A stretch of DNA of 64,000 nucleotides. Source: Bacteroidetes bacterium GWF2_35_48 (GTDB lineage: Bacteria > Bacteroidota > Bacteroidia > Bacteroidales > GWF2-35-48). How positions within the stretch are numbered: position 1 is the first letter of the stretch; each line of letters begins with the position of its first letter. The stretch lies in assembly GCA_001769125.1 (NCBI GenBank), contig MEOG01000081.1:1-64000 (forward strand), read 5' to 3'. Shown here piece by piece: positions 55,019-64,000 of this stretch. The position numbers were made by a program, and so were the translations under genes. Below the pieces are notes generated by a model. The model had not been told where the DNA came from, searched no databases, and saw only the letters and a list, made by a program, of their open reading frames with translations.

Positions 55019-56956
55019 ATGAAATTTTCTAATGAAACAATAAAGAACCCTATAATTCTCTGGAATAAGGAAACTGAATCATTTATCCGTAATTTTTTTT
55101 CTATAAACGATGAGCATTTCTTATCCAGCGATTCCGATCTTTTCTCTTTTGATTTTTCAAAAAAGAATTTTGATACAATTATTATTCTTGCTGAACTGAA
55201 CTGGGGTGGTCGAAGGTTACAGGAGTTTTACGGTTACTCTGTTCTGAAGCAGCTTATGGAAGAAAATAGGCTCAAGCCACCAGTGCAGATTTTATTTGCT
55301 TCGGTACTAACACGCAAAACAATTTTTAAACTAAATATAACCTCAAACCAGGTTTTTACAAGAAAATTTCCTCATCTTGATACATGCAGGTTGCAAACAG
55401 ACAAAAAGAACGAAAAAAAAAGGTCAGGTTTAATACTACCAGTAAAACCACTAAATTTAAATGAAAAAAAGTATAATTACCTGAAATATTATTGTTTACT
55501 GAAGACAGGAATAATTGACCGTCTGGAACACGACCTGCGGAACCTTATTTCAGGATATACTACCGATAAGATGAAACGGGTTCTTCAAGAGATGTCAATT
55601 AACAATAACCTGTTTAATTCAGATATAAGCGTGCTTGTAAGCCGACTCAATAAAACAGGCGATGAAAAATTAAAAAAAGAGTTGCCCGGGCTCTTTGAAA
55701 TGGTCAGACAATATCAAAAAGAATTGAACCAGCCAGAAAGCAAAAAAAGTAGAAAATCGCACTTGAAAGTAATGATAGTTGAGGATAATGAGGAATCTCT
55801 TAAAAAACTTGTAAATGAATTAAGTATTTACTTCAATAATATTCGAACTTATCATTCAGGTACAGATGCAATGGCTGAATTAACGAAAAATGCACTCACT
55901 TACGATGTTGTTATAACAGATATGGAGCTGCTTTCAGGGGATTTTGACGATGATTTTCAGGGGATAGACATTCTGGATTATTGCGGGAACGAACATCCCT
56001 ATCTTGTGACGCGTATTGTAACCTCGCTTACAAAAACAGGGTTAAAAACACTTACCGGTAAAGGATTAGATGAAATTATTTTCAAAGATGTTAATACGGA
56101 AAATATTATACCTTCTTTTGAGAATCTGCCAGAATTTGTAAATAAAATTGAAACAGAGGTCGTAAAAAAGCGTCAACTGAGGAAAATGCAGGGGCCTCAG
56201 CTTTCATGGTGGAAAATACTTACCAGACAATTATACTTGTTCAAAATAAATAACCCTGAAGACTACAATGATCTATGGCTTAAAGCAAAAGAAGATGCCG
56301 CAAAATTTATTGATGGTGTATTTGATTGCAAGAATGAATCAGAAAAATTAAGTTCGGAGTTTAAAACCACTAAAGATACTTCAGACAATCCGGAATCAGG
56401 CTGGTCAATAATTCAATTACTTTTAACGCACAGGCTTATTTCGTTATGGTTTGGTGTAAAAAAGAATTGGGATAGTTTTAAATTTAACGGTAGTAGCAAT
56501 GAAGCATTTGCAAATCAATCTTGTTTTAAAACAGGTATTGAAAAAAAATCACCAAAAGCTTATTTTACTACTTTTCTGGGATTTTCAGGTGAAGGATTTT
56601 CAACTAATAATTGTAAAATAATTCCAAGAAATTTATTCCCTGAAGAGATTAGCTGGTTGTGCCAAAAAAGAGCGGGTTCAATTTTAAGTTTACAATTAAA
56701 TGAAATTTGTGATGATTTTCTTAGTGTTTTAGAAAAAATTATTTCTCTTTATGACAAAACAAATATACCTGATGATATTTCTGTTGGGAATGCCCTTCAC
56801 ATTTTTGAAAATTTATTGCATGATTACAATAATGGTAAGATTGATAATCACAGATTATCAGAAATTAGGAAACAAATAGAACCTGATGAAATAGATTATT
56901 TTTATGACCAGATACCAGTCGAATTTAAAAGGATAATTGATTCTATACGGAATTGA
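55019..56956 (+). CDS. Second pseudo-receiver plus receiver protein
   Basis: 645 aa, last gene of the operon. The N-terminal pseudo-receiver (TIIILAELNWGGRRLQEFYGYSVLKQL, PVQILFASVLTRKTI) parallels those of the genes at 48609 and 52084. A canonical receiver spans ~250-370: Glu255-Asp256 in IVEDN, Asp301 in VVITDMELL, VTSLT and Lys in IFKDV. The long C-terminal region (LSWWKILTRQLYLFKINN..., LFPEEISWLCQKRAGSIL) is unrecognised. It contains no known output domain. Confidence 0.76.
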   Translation: MKFSNETIKNPIILWNKETESFIRNFFSINDEHFLSSDSDLFSFDFSKKNFDTIIILAELNWGGRRLQEFYGYSVLKQLMEENRLKPPVQILFASVLTRKTIFKLNITSNQVFTRKFPHLDTCRLQTDKKNEKKRSGLILPVKPLNLNEKKYNYLKYYCLLKTGIIDRLEHDLRNLISGYTTDKMKRVLQEMSINNNLFNSDISVLVSRLNKTGDEKLKKELPGLFEMVRQYQKELNQPESKKSRKSHLKVMIVEDNEESLKKLVNELSIYFNNIRTYHSGTDAMAELTKNALTYDVVITDMELLSGDFDDDFQGIDILDYCGNEHPYLVTRIVTSLTKTGLKTLTGKGLDEIIFKDVNTENIIPSFENLPEFVNKIETEVVKKRQLRKMQGPQLSWWKILTRQLYLFKINNPEDYNDLWLKAKEDAAKFIDGVFDCKNESEKLSSEFKTTKDTSDNPESGWSIIQLLLTHRLISLWFGVKKNWDSFKFNGSSNEAFANQSCFKTGIEKKSPKAYFTTFLGFSGEGFSTNNCKIIPRNLFPEEISWLCQKRAGSILSLQLNEICDDFLSVLEKIISLYDKTNIPDDISVGNALHIFENLLHDYNNGKIDNHRLSEIRKQIEPDEIDYFYDQIPVEFKRIIDSIRN

Positions 56957-56968
56957 GTTTATAAATAA

Positions 56969-58039
56969 TTATTTCCGGCTTGTCTTCCACAACCAATTTC
57001 CGGTTTGGTCAATATACCCTTCTAACGAATCAACTTTAACGAAGGCAAATCCTTCTGAAAAATCACTCACGTAACTATAAACAGGCTTGATTATAAACTT
57101 ACCTGACTTATCAATAAATCCAAATTTTGTCTTTTCAGATGCCCTACATAACCCATCTTTAAAATTGCCAGTATAGGTATATGAAGGTTGTATAACAAAT
57201 TTTCCCTTCTTATTAATAAAACCTATTTTACCATTAATTTTCGCAGCAGCAAGTCCTTCTGAAAAGGGGCTGGCATGTTCAAATTCAAATTTAATAACAG
57301 TTAATCCTTTATGGTTAATATATCCCCATTTTTCATTTAACCTTACTGCTGCAAGTCCTTCTGAAAAATATCCAGGTATATTATCCCCGGTTCTGTACTT
57401 CCCTTCGTATTCATTGTATAATGGTTCAATAACAAATTTACCGGTTCTGTCAACATAGCCTGTTTTTTTATTTTTTTCCTCCCATTTTAATCCTTCTTTA
57501 TAGAAATTATTGTTTTGAAATTGATGATAATTAGTTGTAACTATTTCACCAGAGGTATTGATTTGAAATTGTTTTCCATTTTCAGTTACTACAGCAATTC
57601 CGTTTTCAAAATCGGTTGCAGTATGATATTTTATTGGGATTACTATATGGTCTTTAACATCAATATAACCATATCTGCCATTTTGGATTACATATGCAAG
57701 CCCTTCCGAAAAATTTCCTACACCATCATATTTTGCAGGTATTTCAACCTCGCCATTTGTGTTTATAAAACCATCTTTACCATTTTCATTAAAAATTGCG
57801 AGTCCAGATGAAAATTTATAAACAGAAATAGTTCCTTCTGCAGTAATATTTTTCGAAGAAAAAGAGGTGTCTCTGTTTTCGTGGGAATATCCTTTTTGGT
57901 TAGAAATGGTTAAATTTTCATCATTTACTTTCAATATAGAAGATGTATCTATTGTTCCATATACAGCTTTTTCATTTTGGTTATTATTATTGCATGATAT
58001 GAAAATGAAAATAATTAAAAAAAGTACGATAGTTTTCAT
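56969..58039 (-). CDS. WG-repeat lipoprotein
   Basis: 356 aa. The start MKTIVLFLIIFIFISCNNNN is a lipoprotein signal. About eight WG repeats follow, each of the form FSEGLAxVxxNGKxGYIDxxGKxVIxPxY. The repeats form a beta-rich surface-exposed domain of unknown function. It is the only minus-strand gene in this part and converges on the large operon; the two stop codons are 12 bp apart. Confidence 0.88.
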   Translation of the reverse strand: MKTIVLFLIIFIFISCNNNNQNEKAVYGTIDTSSILKVNDENLTISNQKGYSHENRDTSFSSKNITAEGTISVYKFSSGLAIFNENGKDGFINTNGEVEIPAKYDGVGNFSEGLAYVIQNGRYGYIDVKDHIVIPIKYHTATDFENGIAVVTENGKQFQINTSGEIVTTNYHQFQNNNFYKEGLKWEEKNKKTGYVDRTGKFVIEPLYNEYEGKYRTGDNIPGYFSEGLAAVRLNEKWGYINHKGLTVIKFEFEHASPFSEGLAAAKINGKIGFINKKGKFVIQPSYTYTGNFKDGLCRASEKTKFGFIDKSGKFIIKPVYSYVSDFSEGFAFVKVDSLEGYIDQTGNWLWKTSRK

Positions 58040-58189
58040 GATTTTTTTTTATAAAGTTAATAAAATTTAAAAAAAAAGAAAAATTATATATATTTTTTTT
58101 TACAAAAAAAGGAATAAAAAATAATAATAAGATTATAGGGAAAATTTAAGAAAACTAGTCTTTTTTTAAAATTGTATAAAACAAATAAA
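58040..58189. other. AT-rich divergent promoter region
   Basis: 150 bp of nearly pure A/T between the WG-repeat gene and the divergent DUF4407 gene. It must hold promoters for both, but no box stands out from the background. Confidence 0.3.
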
Positions 58190-59731
58190 ATGAAATATTT
58201 TAAATTCATATTCAGATTGGGTGGTGCAACATACGAAGTAGTTAGACATTGTAGTCCCGACACCAGAACTAAGTATAGCAACTTAGGTTACTCATTAATT
58301 CTTTCATCAGTTTTAGCTGTAATTGGTGGCTACGATATAGCACATCAATTTACTACATTAATGGCTTTTTGTATTGCTGTTGGCATTCTTTGGGGTACAG
58401 CAGTATTTTCATTTGACTATTTCTTAATTAATGGTGGTGCTGTAAATGGAATTTTTAAATACATAAGAATTCCGGTTGGTTTAGCAAACGTGTTCATAAC
58501 CATTACTGCATTATTTGTATTGCTGAATCAATCAACTATTGACACAAGCATTAGTCTTTCTATAGCAAATAAAATAAACAAATGCGATAGCGCTTACCTG
58601 AGTGGTAAGGAAAGTCGTTATGCGCAGGTTATCGAAAAGAAAAAAAATATTGAAAACTACCATCAGAAAAATTGTGTTCCAGAAGCTCTCAATGGTCATC
58701 CCGGTCCTGAATATAATAAAAAACATTCTCTATGTACTTCAACAGAAACATTAATCGCAAAGGAGTCTGCAATATTAGATAGTGCAGAAAAAACTTATTA
58801 TACAGCATATCAAACCGAAAAAGAGGCTCTGCAAAGCATAACCAGCAACGATTTTTTTGCCAAAGCAAAATTACTACCGGGCATACTTAGTGCAAATAAA
58901 CTAATCCTAATACTTGCTATCTGCCTTTTCATTTTCCTTGGTTACATTGAGCTGCAAAGTATTCTTATGAAGTTTACTATTGATCCTAACGATGAGTATC
59001 ACATTAACCTACGCACATACAATGCAAACAGACGGGGCTTGATGTCTACGCATATGGAGAATGTGGTAAGCTCTGAAAGAGAAAAATTTCTGCTTGCTAA
59101 AAAAATAACAGTTGAGGAATTTACAAAGCTGAAATTTGATGCAGACATGAAGGCTATTGATGCGCAAGCAATGAGAGAATTGGAGGTTATCGGCAAAATA
59201 GAAATTTTACGTAAAAAAGGTTACGATGCAACAGCAGCTGACTTAGAAGAAAAATGGAAACAATACATTCACAATAATGGTTCAGCTCAGACCAATTTGC
59301 TTGAAATATTCAAAATGAGCCAGTCTATGGCACATAAGGTGGAAGAAATTAAGAAAAAAACAACAAATGGAACCATAGCTGAAAATGTTTTTTACTGGAT
59401 ACTTACCAATATTGCTTACGATACAGAGCATTCACAAGAACATTACAGGACTGCAAAAGAAACTTATAACGAAAAAAGAGGGCTTTGCGGCGAACTTTCA
59501 GTGTTATATATGGCTTTTTTAAGAACATTAAATATTAACTGCAATTTTTGTGAAATTTCAAAAGACAACACAGGCAAAGAAGTTTCTCACGCTTGTGTTA
59601 TTATTAAAAATGATGATGGAACTACACATCTTTCAGATGTGGCCTACAAATGCTTTATTATTGAGCATTTAGTGTACAAGGAGCTTGCAGATGATGAACT
59701 AAAAACAAAATACGAAAACTGGAACCAGTAA
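58190..59731 (+). CDS. DUF4407 membrane protein fused to transglutaminase-like domain
   Basis: 513 aa from the ATG at 58190. The DUF4407 part starts FRLGGATYEVVRHCSPDTRTKYSNLGYSLI and has four membrane helices (about 29-49, 53-77, 91-110, 240-262) with a soluble loop between the third and fourth. A long helical segment follows. The C-terminal ~120 residues resemble a transglutaminase core: Cys433 in GLCGELSVLYMAFLR, His467 in SHACVII and Asp483 in LSDVAY are well placed as a triad. It is oriented so that both termini are probably cytoplasmic. The 10-bp gap to the next gene suggests an operon with the small protein and the SEDS-PBP fusion. Confidence 0.8.
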   Translation: MKYFKFIFRLGGATYEVVRHCSPDTRTKYSNLGYSLILSSVLAVIGGYDIAHQFTTLMAFCIAVGILWGTAVFSFDYFLINGGAVNGIFKYIRIPVGLANVFITITALFVLLNQSTIDTSISLSIANKINKCDSAYLSGKESRYAQVIEKKKNIENYHQKNCVPEALNGHPGPEYNKKHSLCTSTETLIAKESAILDSAEKTYYTAYQTEKEALQSITSNDFFAKAKLLPGILSANKLILILAICLFIFLGYIELQSILMKFTIDPNDEYHINLRTYNANRRGLMSTHMENVVSSEREKFLLAKKITVEEFTKLKFDADMKAIDAQAMRELEVIGKIEILRKKGYDATAADLEEKWKQYIHNNGSAQTNLLEIFKMSQSMAHKVEEIKKKTTNGTIAENVFYWILTNIAYDTEHSQEHYRTAKETYNEKRGLCGELSVLYMAFLRTLNINCNFCEISKDNTGKEVSHACVIIKNDDGTTHLSDVAYKCFIIEHLVYKELADDELKTKYENWNQ

Positions 59732-59741
59732 ATTAAAAATT

Positions 59742-59990
59742 ATGGGCTTGTTTCAATTTATTACGTTTTTAAAAGGGCGATTTTTCAAACGGGAAGAATA
59801 CGACCCTACGAAATTTGAAACTATTAATGATGGATGGGATGAAACAACATGTAGCACCGCTATTGCCGGGAAAAATAGTTCTGCTACTGGTCAGTTCCAA
59901 AACCCAAATTTGCCATTAGAGACTCAATTAGAGATTGTGAAAAAGAAATTGGAAATATTTGACGAGTTACTTCCTAACTTAAAAAAGTAA
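59742..59990 (+). CDS. Small conserved-looking protein, unknown
   Basis: 82 aa. It has no membrane helix, a central low-complexity Thr/Ser/Asn stretch and a C-terminal coiled-coil-like helix (LETQLEIVKKKLEIFDELL). It starts 10 bp after the DUF4407 gene and ends 3 bp before the SEDS-PBP gene, so it is probably a real operon member. Confidence 0.6.
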   Translation: MGLFQFITFLKGRFFKREEYDPTKFETINDGWDETTCSTAIAGKNSSATGQFQNPNLPLETQLEIVKKKLEIFDELLPNLKK

Positions 59991-59993
59991 AAG

Positions 59994-62900
59994 ATGCAAA
60001 AGAAATTTTTAATTTTGGTAACACTTGTTTTCGCCAGTTCTATATATGGCTTTTATAGCACTTTTACAATGCTTTTTAATAACAGAACGCCCTATGTTAT
60101 CGAATGCAGGGGAGTGAGGCTTGATTCAAGTAAGGTAATCGCAATTAGCAATTACGAAAGACAGAGTGCCGATACTCTTTTTTTTCATTTTGAACAAAGC
60201 AAAGTTATTATGCCACACACTTTGGCTTATCTGTTTTTTGATAAAGCAAAAAATGAGTTTGTGCTCAAAAATAATGTATGTGTTTTTAATCCTAAGAATA
60301 CTAACCCTGATAATTATTTTTTACCATTTGCCAAAACCTTAAACGATGGGAAATTCAGCAAAGGAAAATACTTTGGTTCTTCGGAAACAATAAGCCAGAA
60401 AATACTACTGGAACAAGGTATTAAATATAATAGTGGCGTTGGTACACGTGAAAACAGAGTAAGCATCGAACTTTATAAATTTAATAATCAGGTATTTTTA
60501 AAAACAAAAGATGATGGGATATGCAGTAAATATCTTATACAACGTAATACAAATAATGTTTTTGATATAATACTCAATCAGCCAACCAACACTAAAAACC
60601 CAAACGTATTTGCATTTGACAATACAACTTCTTCGTCAGCAAGATTTAGTCTAGAAATTAATGCGGGTACGTTTGATGTTGCTTATAAAATTAAAGATAA
60701 TAATTGCGCTGTAATACAAGAAGGAAAAGGTAGTAATCCATTTTTTATTGTAGGAGGATATTTGTTTTCTATTAATCCGAAATACACAAAAATATTTTCG
60801 GTAATTTATCTTTTGTTTTTTGTTTGTATAATTTGCTTTCAAATTTATTTTTTAAACCTTTATACAAATACAGGCTCTCCTGTTGTTCGGTCTTTATTCA
60901 GCATTCGGGTTTTACTTAACTGTATCGTGTTTTTAGCAACACCTCTGTTTCTTACTTCTTACTATATTGCAGCTGGCAGGTCGTACTATTTATTTTTAGT
61001 GTTGCTTTTAAATGTTTCCTTCTTCATCTCTAAGCGTGTATTACATAAAATAGATTTGAGAAAACATAATGGTTTTATTACAAAAACAATTTGGTTGTGT
61101 GTTTTATTAGCACCAATTTTCATGAGATTGTTCACACAAAACGAAAGCTTGTTTGGCCTTATTCCGGTACTTCATGTTCAAAAAATTATTATCCTGTTTA
61201 TGATTTTTGTAACTCAGGATAATTTTTTTAATTCATATAGATACAGATATTGGTTGCGGATAGCATTCATTATTGGTTACACTTTTGCCATATCATTTAT
61301 TACATCAGATATTGGTTCATTCATTTATACTGCTTTGGCATTTTTATTAGTAGAACTGGTGAGAAAAACCATAAAACAAAGAACTGTCATTATGTGCTGC
61401 ATTTGCGTATTTTCATTGATTTATATAACCTATAAAATAGCGCCTGAAACTTTTAGCGATAGAAAGGCATATCGATTAATAGCGCCTTATTCAAGCCCTG
61501 AATCAAAAAATTTATCTTATGCAAATCAGGCTGACAGAGAATCTTATAGCACATTGTTGCTAAATTTAAAAAATATAGTGGACTTCAATACGCCCAATTT
61601 TAATGACTTAGTCATACCGGCAAATATGCGTACTACATGCTTTAGTGACTTTGCCTTTCACTGGAGCCTATCATTTGGCGGGCTGGCCTTTTTCATAATG
61701 TTTCTTACAGTTACGCTTTTTTTAATATCTGATCTGATTTTATTGCTTTATTGCTCAATTCGTGAATTTCGTATTGGCGAAAATAAAAGCTTTGCATTTC
61801 CACATACCAGAGAAGCAGAACTAGTTCGGTTTTTGTTGGCATTTACTATTATTTCTTTTATTTATCCTGTTGCTTCAAATACATTACTTATTCCTCTAAC
61901 TGGTCAAAGTATTCCTTGTTTAAGCATCAGTAATATTGAAATAATTTTTTTGATTTTATTATTAATATCTTTAAGTAGTATCTTTTCAAATGAAAAGTAT
62001 ATTAACACTAATGCAAAAACGAAATATTATTATGCTGATGCAAAAATCAGTATGAAATATGCTCTTTTTAGTGTTGTCTTGTTACTTGTAATTGCTTTTG
62101 TTTTAAGAGTTATTTCATTAGGTTTTATAGATAATTCATTAGTATGGAAAAAGCATGTTTCTGATGAAAGCATTAAACTCAGGGAGCAAACGCCTTCGTG
62201 TGAAGATAAAAATAGTTTAGTACAATTTGCGAAAAAAATAATTGGTGATGATGATTTAACAAGCATTGATAAAAAGAAGAAGCCAGTGCTTAAAAACTTT
62301 GCCAGCCTGTATTATTCCAATAAGCCATATACGCAAACTGTTTATGAATCTAGTGTTTTTACGAATAGCGTCAGCAAACTTTTAACCCAAATGACAATGG
62401 ATTCAATTTTTAATACTAAATCAAAATTAATTAGTGGAACTCTGCATCCTTTTGGCTCTGTTTATGCTTTCAGTCAATGTGTAAATAATAAAAAAATAAT
62501 TAGTGTTACAAACGATTACTACAAATGTATTCCTTTTGATGCGCAAACAATAAATGCAGATTTAACGGCTGAATGTGCAAGAGAATTGGAATTGCATTTA
62601 TCATTAATGGGGAATCCTGTCAATATTGGCTCTATTATGATTGTGGAAAATAAAACTGGTAAAGTTGTTTCTAATAGTTCATATCCATTAATTTCAAATA
62701 TCAATAGTAATGAGGTATATTACTTCATCGGTTCATTAAAGAAATTATTAATTGCTTATGCTGCGTTAAAGATAGATATATCATATAAGAACAAGATTTA
62801 TGGCAATAAATCATTTCAGGAATTTTTACAATATTCTGATGATTACTATTCAGCAGCCTTATTAAAAGATCTTTTACAAAACAATAAAGAAAAATTGAAT

Positions 62901-63455
62901 GAAGTATTAACCAATGATTTTGACTTACCTCTTTATTCGTTAACAGATGATGCTTATTTAGAAACAATGCCAACAAATAAAGATTTTAAAAAAGAATTGA
63001 ATCGTAACAATACAATTTACAGGCAAGCTATAGGACAGCAGAGACCATTTAAATTTTCAGAAGTAATGAAGTGGTATTCAAGGGTGGCAAGCGGGTTAAA
63101 AATAGAATTAAACTATTTAAAAGAAAATAAATCGTACGAATTGCTATCATTAAACGAAGAAGAAAGAACATTTTTGTTGCAAAGTTTAAATAAAGTTTTA
63201 TATGGAACCGCTAGTGGTGTTCGCATTGCACTAAAAAAAAATAAAATTAAAACTGACAACTTAATTTGCAAAACTGGTACAGCAGAAAAGTCAAACAAAA
63301 AAGGGAATTCGGCTTCATCATTTATTCTATCTAATGATGTTTACTCAATAGGTATAATGCTTAAAGGAAATATTCCTGAAAATAATAGAAAGCTAGCAGC
63401 AAAAGATTTGTTTATTTCATTGATTCCAATTTTAACGAAATACAAAATAATGTAA
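59994..63455 (+). CDS. Single-chain SEDS (FtsW/RodA-like)-PBP fusion
   Basis: 1,153 aa. An N-terminal anchor helix and a ~240-residue extracytoplasmic beta domain precede about nine membrane helices resembling the SEDS glycosyltransferase core (FAISFITSDIGSFIYTALAFLLVE, CFSDFAFHWSLSFGGLAFF). The C-terminal third looks like a transpeptidase: a start of the form NIGSIMIVENKTGKVVSNSSYP, SxxK at Ser914 (GSLKKLL) and KTG at 1093 (CKTGTAEKS). The SxN motif is not clear; SDD (YSDDYYSAAL) occupies its position. SEDS polymerases and class B PBPs normally work as two subunits. A fusion would polymerise and cross-link glycan in one chain, though the altered motif leaves activity uncertain. Confidence 0.8.
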   Translation: MQKKFLILVTLVFASSIYGFYSTFTMLFNNRTPYVIECRGVRLDSSKVIAISNYERQSADTLFFHFEQSKVIMPHTLAYLFFDKAKNEFVLKNNVCVFNPKNTNPDNYFLPFAKTLNDGKFSKGKYFGSSETISQKILLEQGIKYNSGVGTRENRVSIELYKFNNQVFLKTKDDGICSKYLIQRNTNNVFDIILNQPTNTKNPNVFAFDNTTSSSARFSLEINAGTFDVAYKIKDNNCAVIQEGKGSNPFFIVGGYLFSINPKYTKIFSVIYLLFFVCIICFQIYFLNLYTNTGSPVVRSLFSIRVLLNCIVFLATPLFLTSYYIAAGRSYYLFLVLLLNVSFFISKRVLHKIDLRKHNGFITKTIWLCVLLAPIFMRLFTQNESLFGLIPVLHVQKIIILFMIFVTQDNFFNSYRYRYWLRIAFIIGYTFAISFITSDIGSFIYTALAFLLVELVRKTIKQRTVIMCCICVFSLIYITYKIAPETFSDRKAYRLIAPYSSPESKNLSYANQADRESYSTLLLNLKNIVDFNTPNFNDLVIPANMRTTCFSDFAFHWSLSFGGLAFFIMFLTVTLFLISDLILLLYCSIREFRIGENKSFAFPHTREAELVRFLLAFTIISFIYPVASNTLLIPLTGQSIPCLSISNIEIIFLILLLISLSSIFSNEKYINTNAKTKYYYADAKISMKYALFSVVLLLVIAFVLRVISLGFIDNSLVWKKHVSDESIKLREQTPSCEDKNSLVQFAKKIIGDDDLTSIDKKKKPVLKNFASLYYSNKPYTQTVYESSVFTNSVSKLLTQMTMDSIFNTKSKLISGTLHPFGSVYAFSQCVNNKKIISVTNDYYKCIPFDAQTINADLTAECARELELHLSLMGNPVNIGSIMIVENKTGKVVSNSSYPLISNINSNEVYYFIGSLKKLLIAYAALKIDISYKNKIYGNKSFQEFLQYSDDYYSAALLKDLLQNNKEKLNEVLTNDFDLPLYSLTDDAYLETMPTNKDFKKELNRNNTIYRQAIGQQRPFKFSEVMKWYSRVASGLKIELNYLKENKSYELLSLNEEERTFLLQSLNKVLYGTASGVRIALKKNKIKTDNLICKTGTAEKSNKKGNSASSFILSNDVYSIGIMLKGNIPENNRKLAAKDLFISLIPILTKYKIM

Positions 63456-63459
63456 CAAG

Positions 63460-64000
63460 ATGAGTAACACTTTCAATTTTTATGGGATTCCATTTCCTGA
63501 TACTGAATTAGACACAGTTACCAGGCAGCGATTGGCTATGCTTGCATTCAGCAACTTATTTGTTCCAGCAACAAAAATGTTTAACTTTCTTTGTAATAAA
63601 GATAAACTTGCGATGGTTGTTAAGGAATTCTCATATGTACTTAACATTCATTCTGATACAGGTAATTATTCTAATAAACCAGTTGAAGAAGGAAATGATG
63701 ATAATAAGATAGATTATTTTTTATTACTAGATGAAAATTTTTACGAATTTGCATCCACCGAAGATTGGTATACTGAAGTAGACTTTGCTGAGCGAGTGAT
63801 AGAATGGGTTAATGTGTTTTCTTTTCCGTCTTACTGGGAGTTACAAAAATCAGCAGAAGTTTTAGATTTAAATTTCAGACTTATTAATGAATTAATATTT
63901 TTTCAAATCAAAAAAAAACGCATTCCAGTAGAAAAAATTATTGAATATTTTAGACAATTTGCCTTCACACTTTCAGAAAATGGAATTGATAGTGTTTTAG
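63460..64000 (+). CDS. Uncharacterised protein, truncated by window end
   Basis: At least 180 codons from the ATG at 63460, open to the window edge and missing from the ORF track. It starts MSNTFNFYGIPFPDTELDTVTRQRLAMLAF. No family is recognised, and there is no signal or membrane segment. It begins 4 bp after the SEDS-PBP gene and is therefore a fourth member of that operon. Confidence 0.7.
   Translation, partial: MSNTFNFYGIPFPDTELDTVTRQRLAMLAFSNLFVPATKMFNFLCNKDKLAMVVKEFSYVLNIHSDTGNYSNKPVEEGNDDNKIDYFLLLDENFYEFASTEDWYTEVDFAERVIEWVNVFSFPSYWELQKSAEVLDLNFRLINELIFFQIKKKRIPVEKIIEYFRQFAFTLSENGIDSVL

Overview
The window looks like a Bacteroidota (Bacteroidetes) chromosome. It is AT-rich and has weak Shine-Dalgarno sites. 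Several promoters fit the Bacteroidetes pattern TTG-N19/20-TAnnTTTG. Lineage-typical genes are present: a DUF4290 protein beside murA, a MurA with Asp in place of the catalytic Cys, glutaminyl cyclase of the lipoprotein type, and SAM-like tyrosine recombinases. I saw no rRNA, tRNA or CRISPR array.

Region 1 (1-7.9 kb) holds two related surface proteins: the headless remnant of an S74-chaperone adhesin, and a 1,899-aa secreted modular adhesin with collagen-like segments. An 810-bp gap rich in MITE-like inverted repeats follows. Region 2 (7.9-31.5 kb) is mostly housekeeping: an ABC export pair, grpE-dnaJ, a TlpA-like thioredoxin, murA-DUF4290, an HtrA protease, an MBL hydrolase, lipB, recJ, a ClC channel, aminotransferases, a glycosyltransferase, glutaminyl cyclase and ubiX. 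It is interrupted by toxin-antitoxin loci in several states of decay (hicB/hicA/hipA fossils, an antitoxin with a PIN stub, a RelB/ParE-like pair) and by hairpin-forming intergenic repeat families.

Region 3 (31.5-39 kb) has the character of a mobile-element edge. It contains a degenerate integrase fragment, an AbiEi-like/Fic fusion preceded by four 24-bp repeats, an intact tyrosine recombinase, an array of ~97-bp hairpin repeats, a frameshifted PP2C phosphatase and a variant peptide deformylase.

Region 4 (39.2-57 kb) is the most unusual part. Eleven tightly packed plus-strand genes appear to form one operon: a three-gene ABC importer with an alpha/beta hydrolase inside it; a 1,798-aa protein that joins a radical SAM/SPASM enzyme (with a PAS-like domain inserted in the barrel) to a histidine-kinase-like HATPase; two uncharacterised or pseudo-receiver proteins; a receiver fused to a HerA/VirD4-type DNA-pumping ATPase (frameshifted at its C-terminus); two further proteins with a pseudo-receiver plus a true receiver; and a protein ending in an RNA-polymerase-alpha-CTD-like fold. 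I know of no described system with this composition. I propose it as a signalling-controlled conflict or DNA-processing system, by inference only.

Region 5 (57-64 kb) has a divergent WG-repeat lipoprotein. It then carries a DUF4407 membrane protein fused to a transglutaminase-like domain, a small protein, a single-chain SEDS (FtsW/RodA-like)-PBP transpeptidase fusion, and a gene running off the window. This looks like a second module, acting at the cell envelope.
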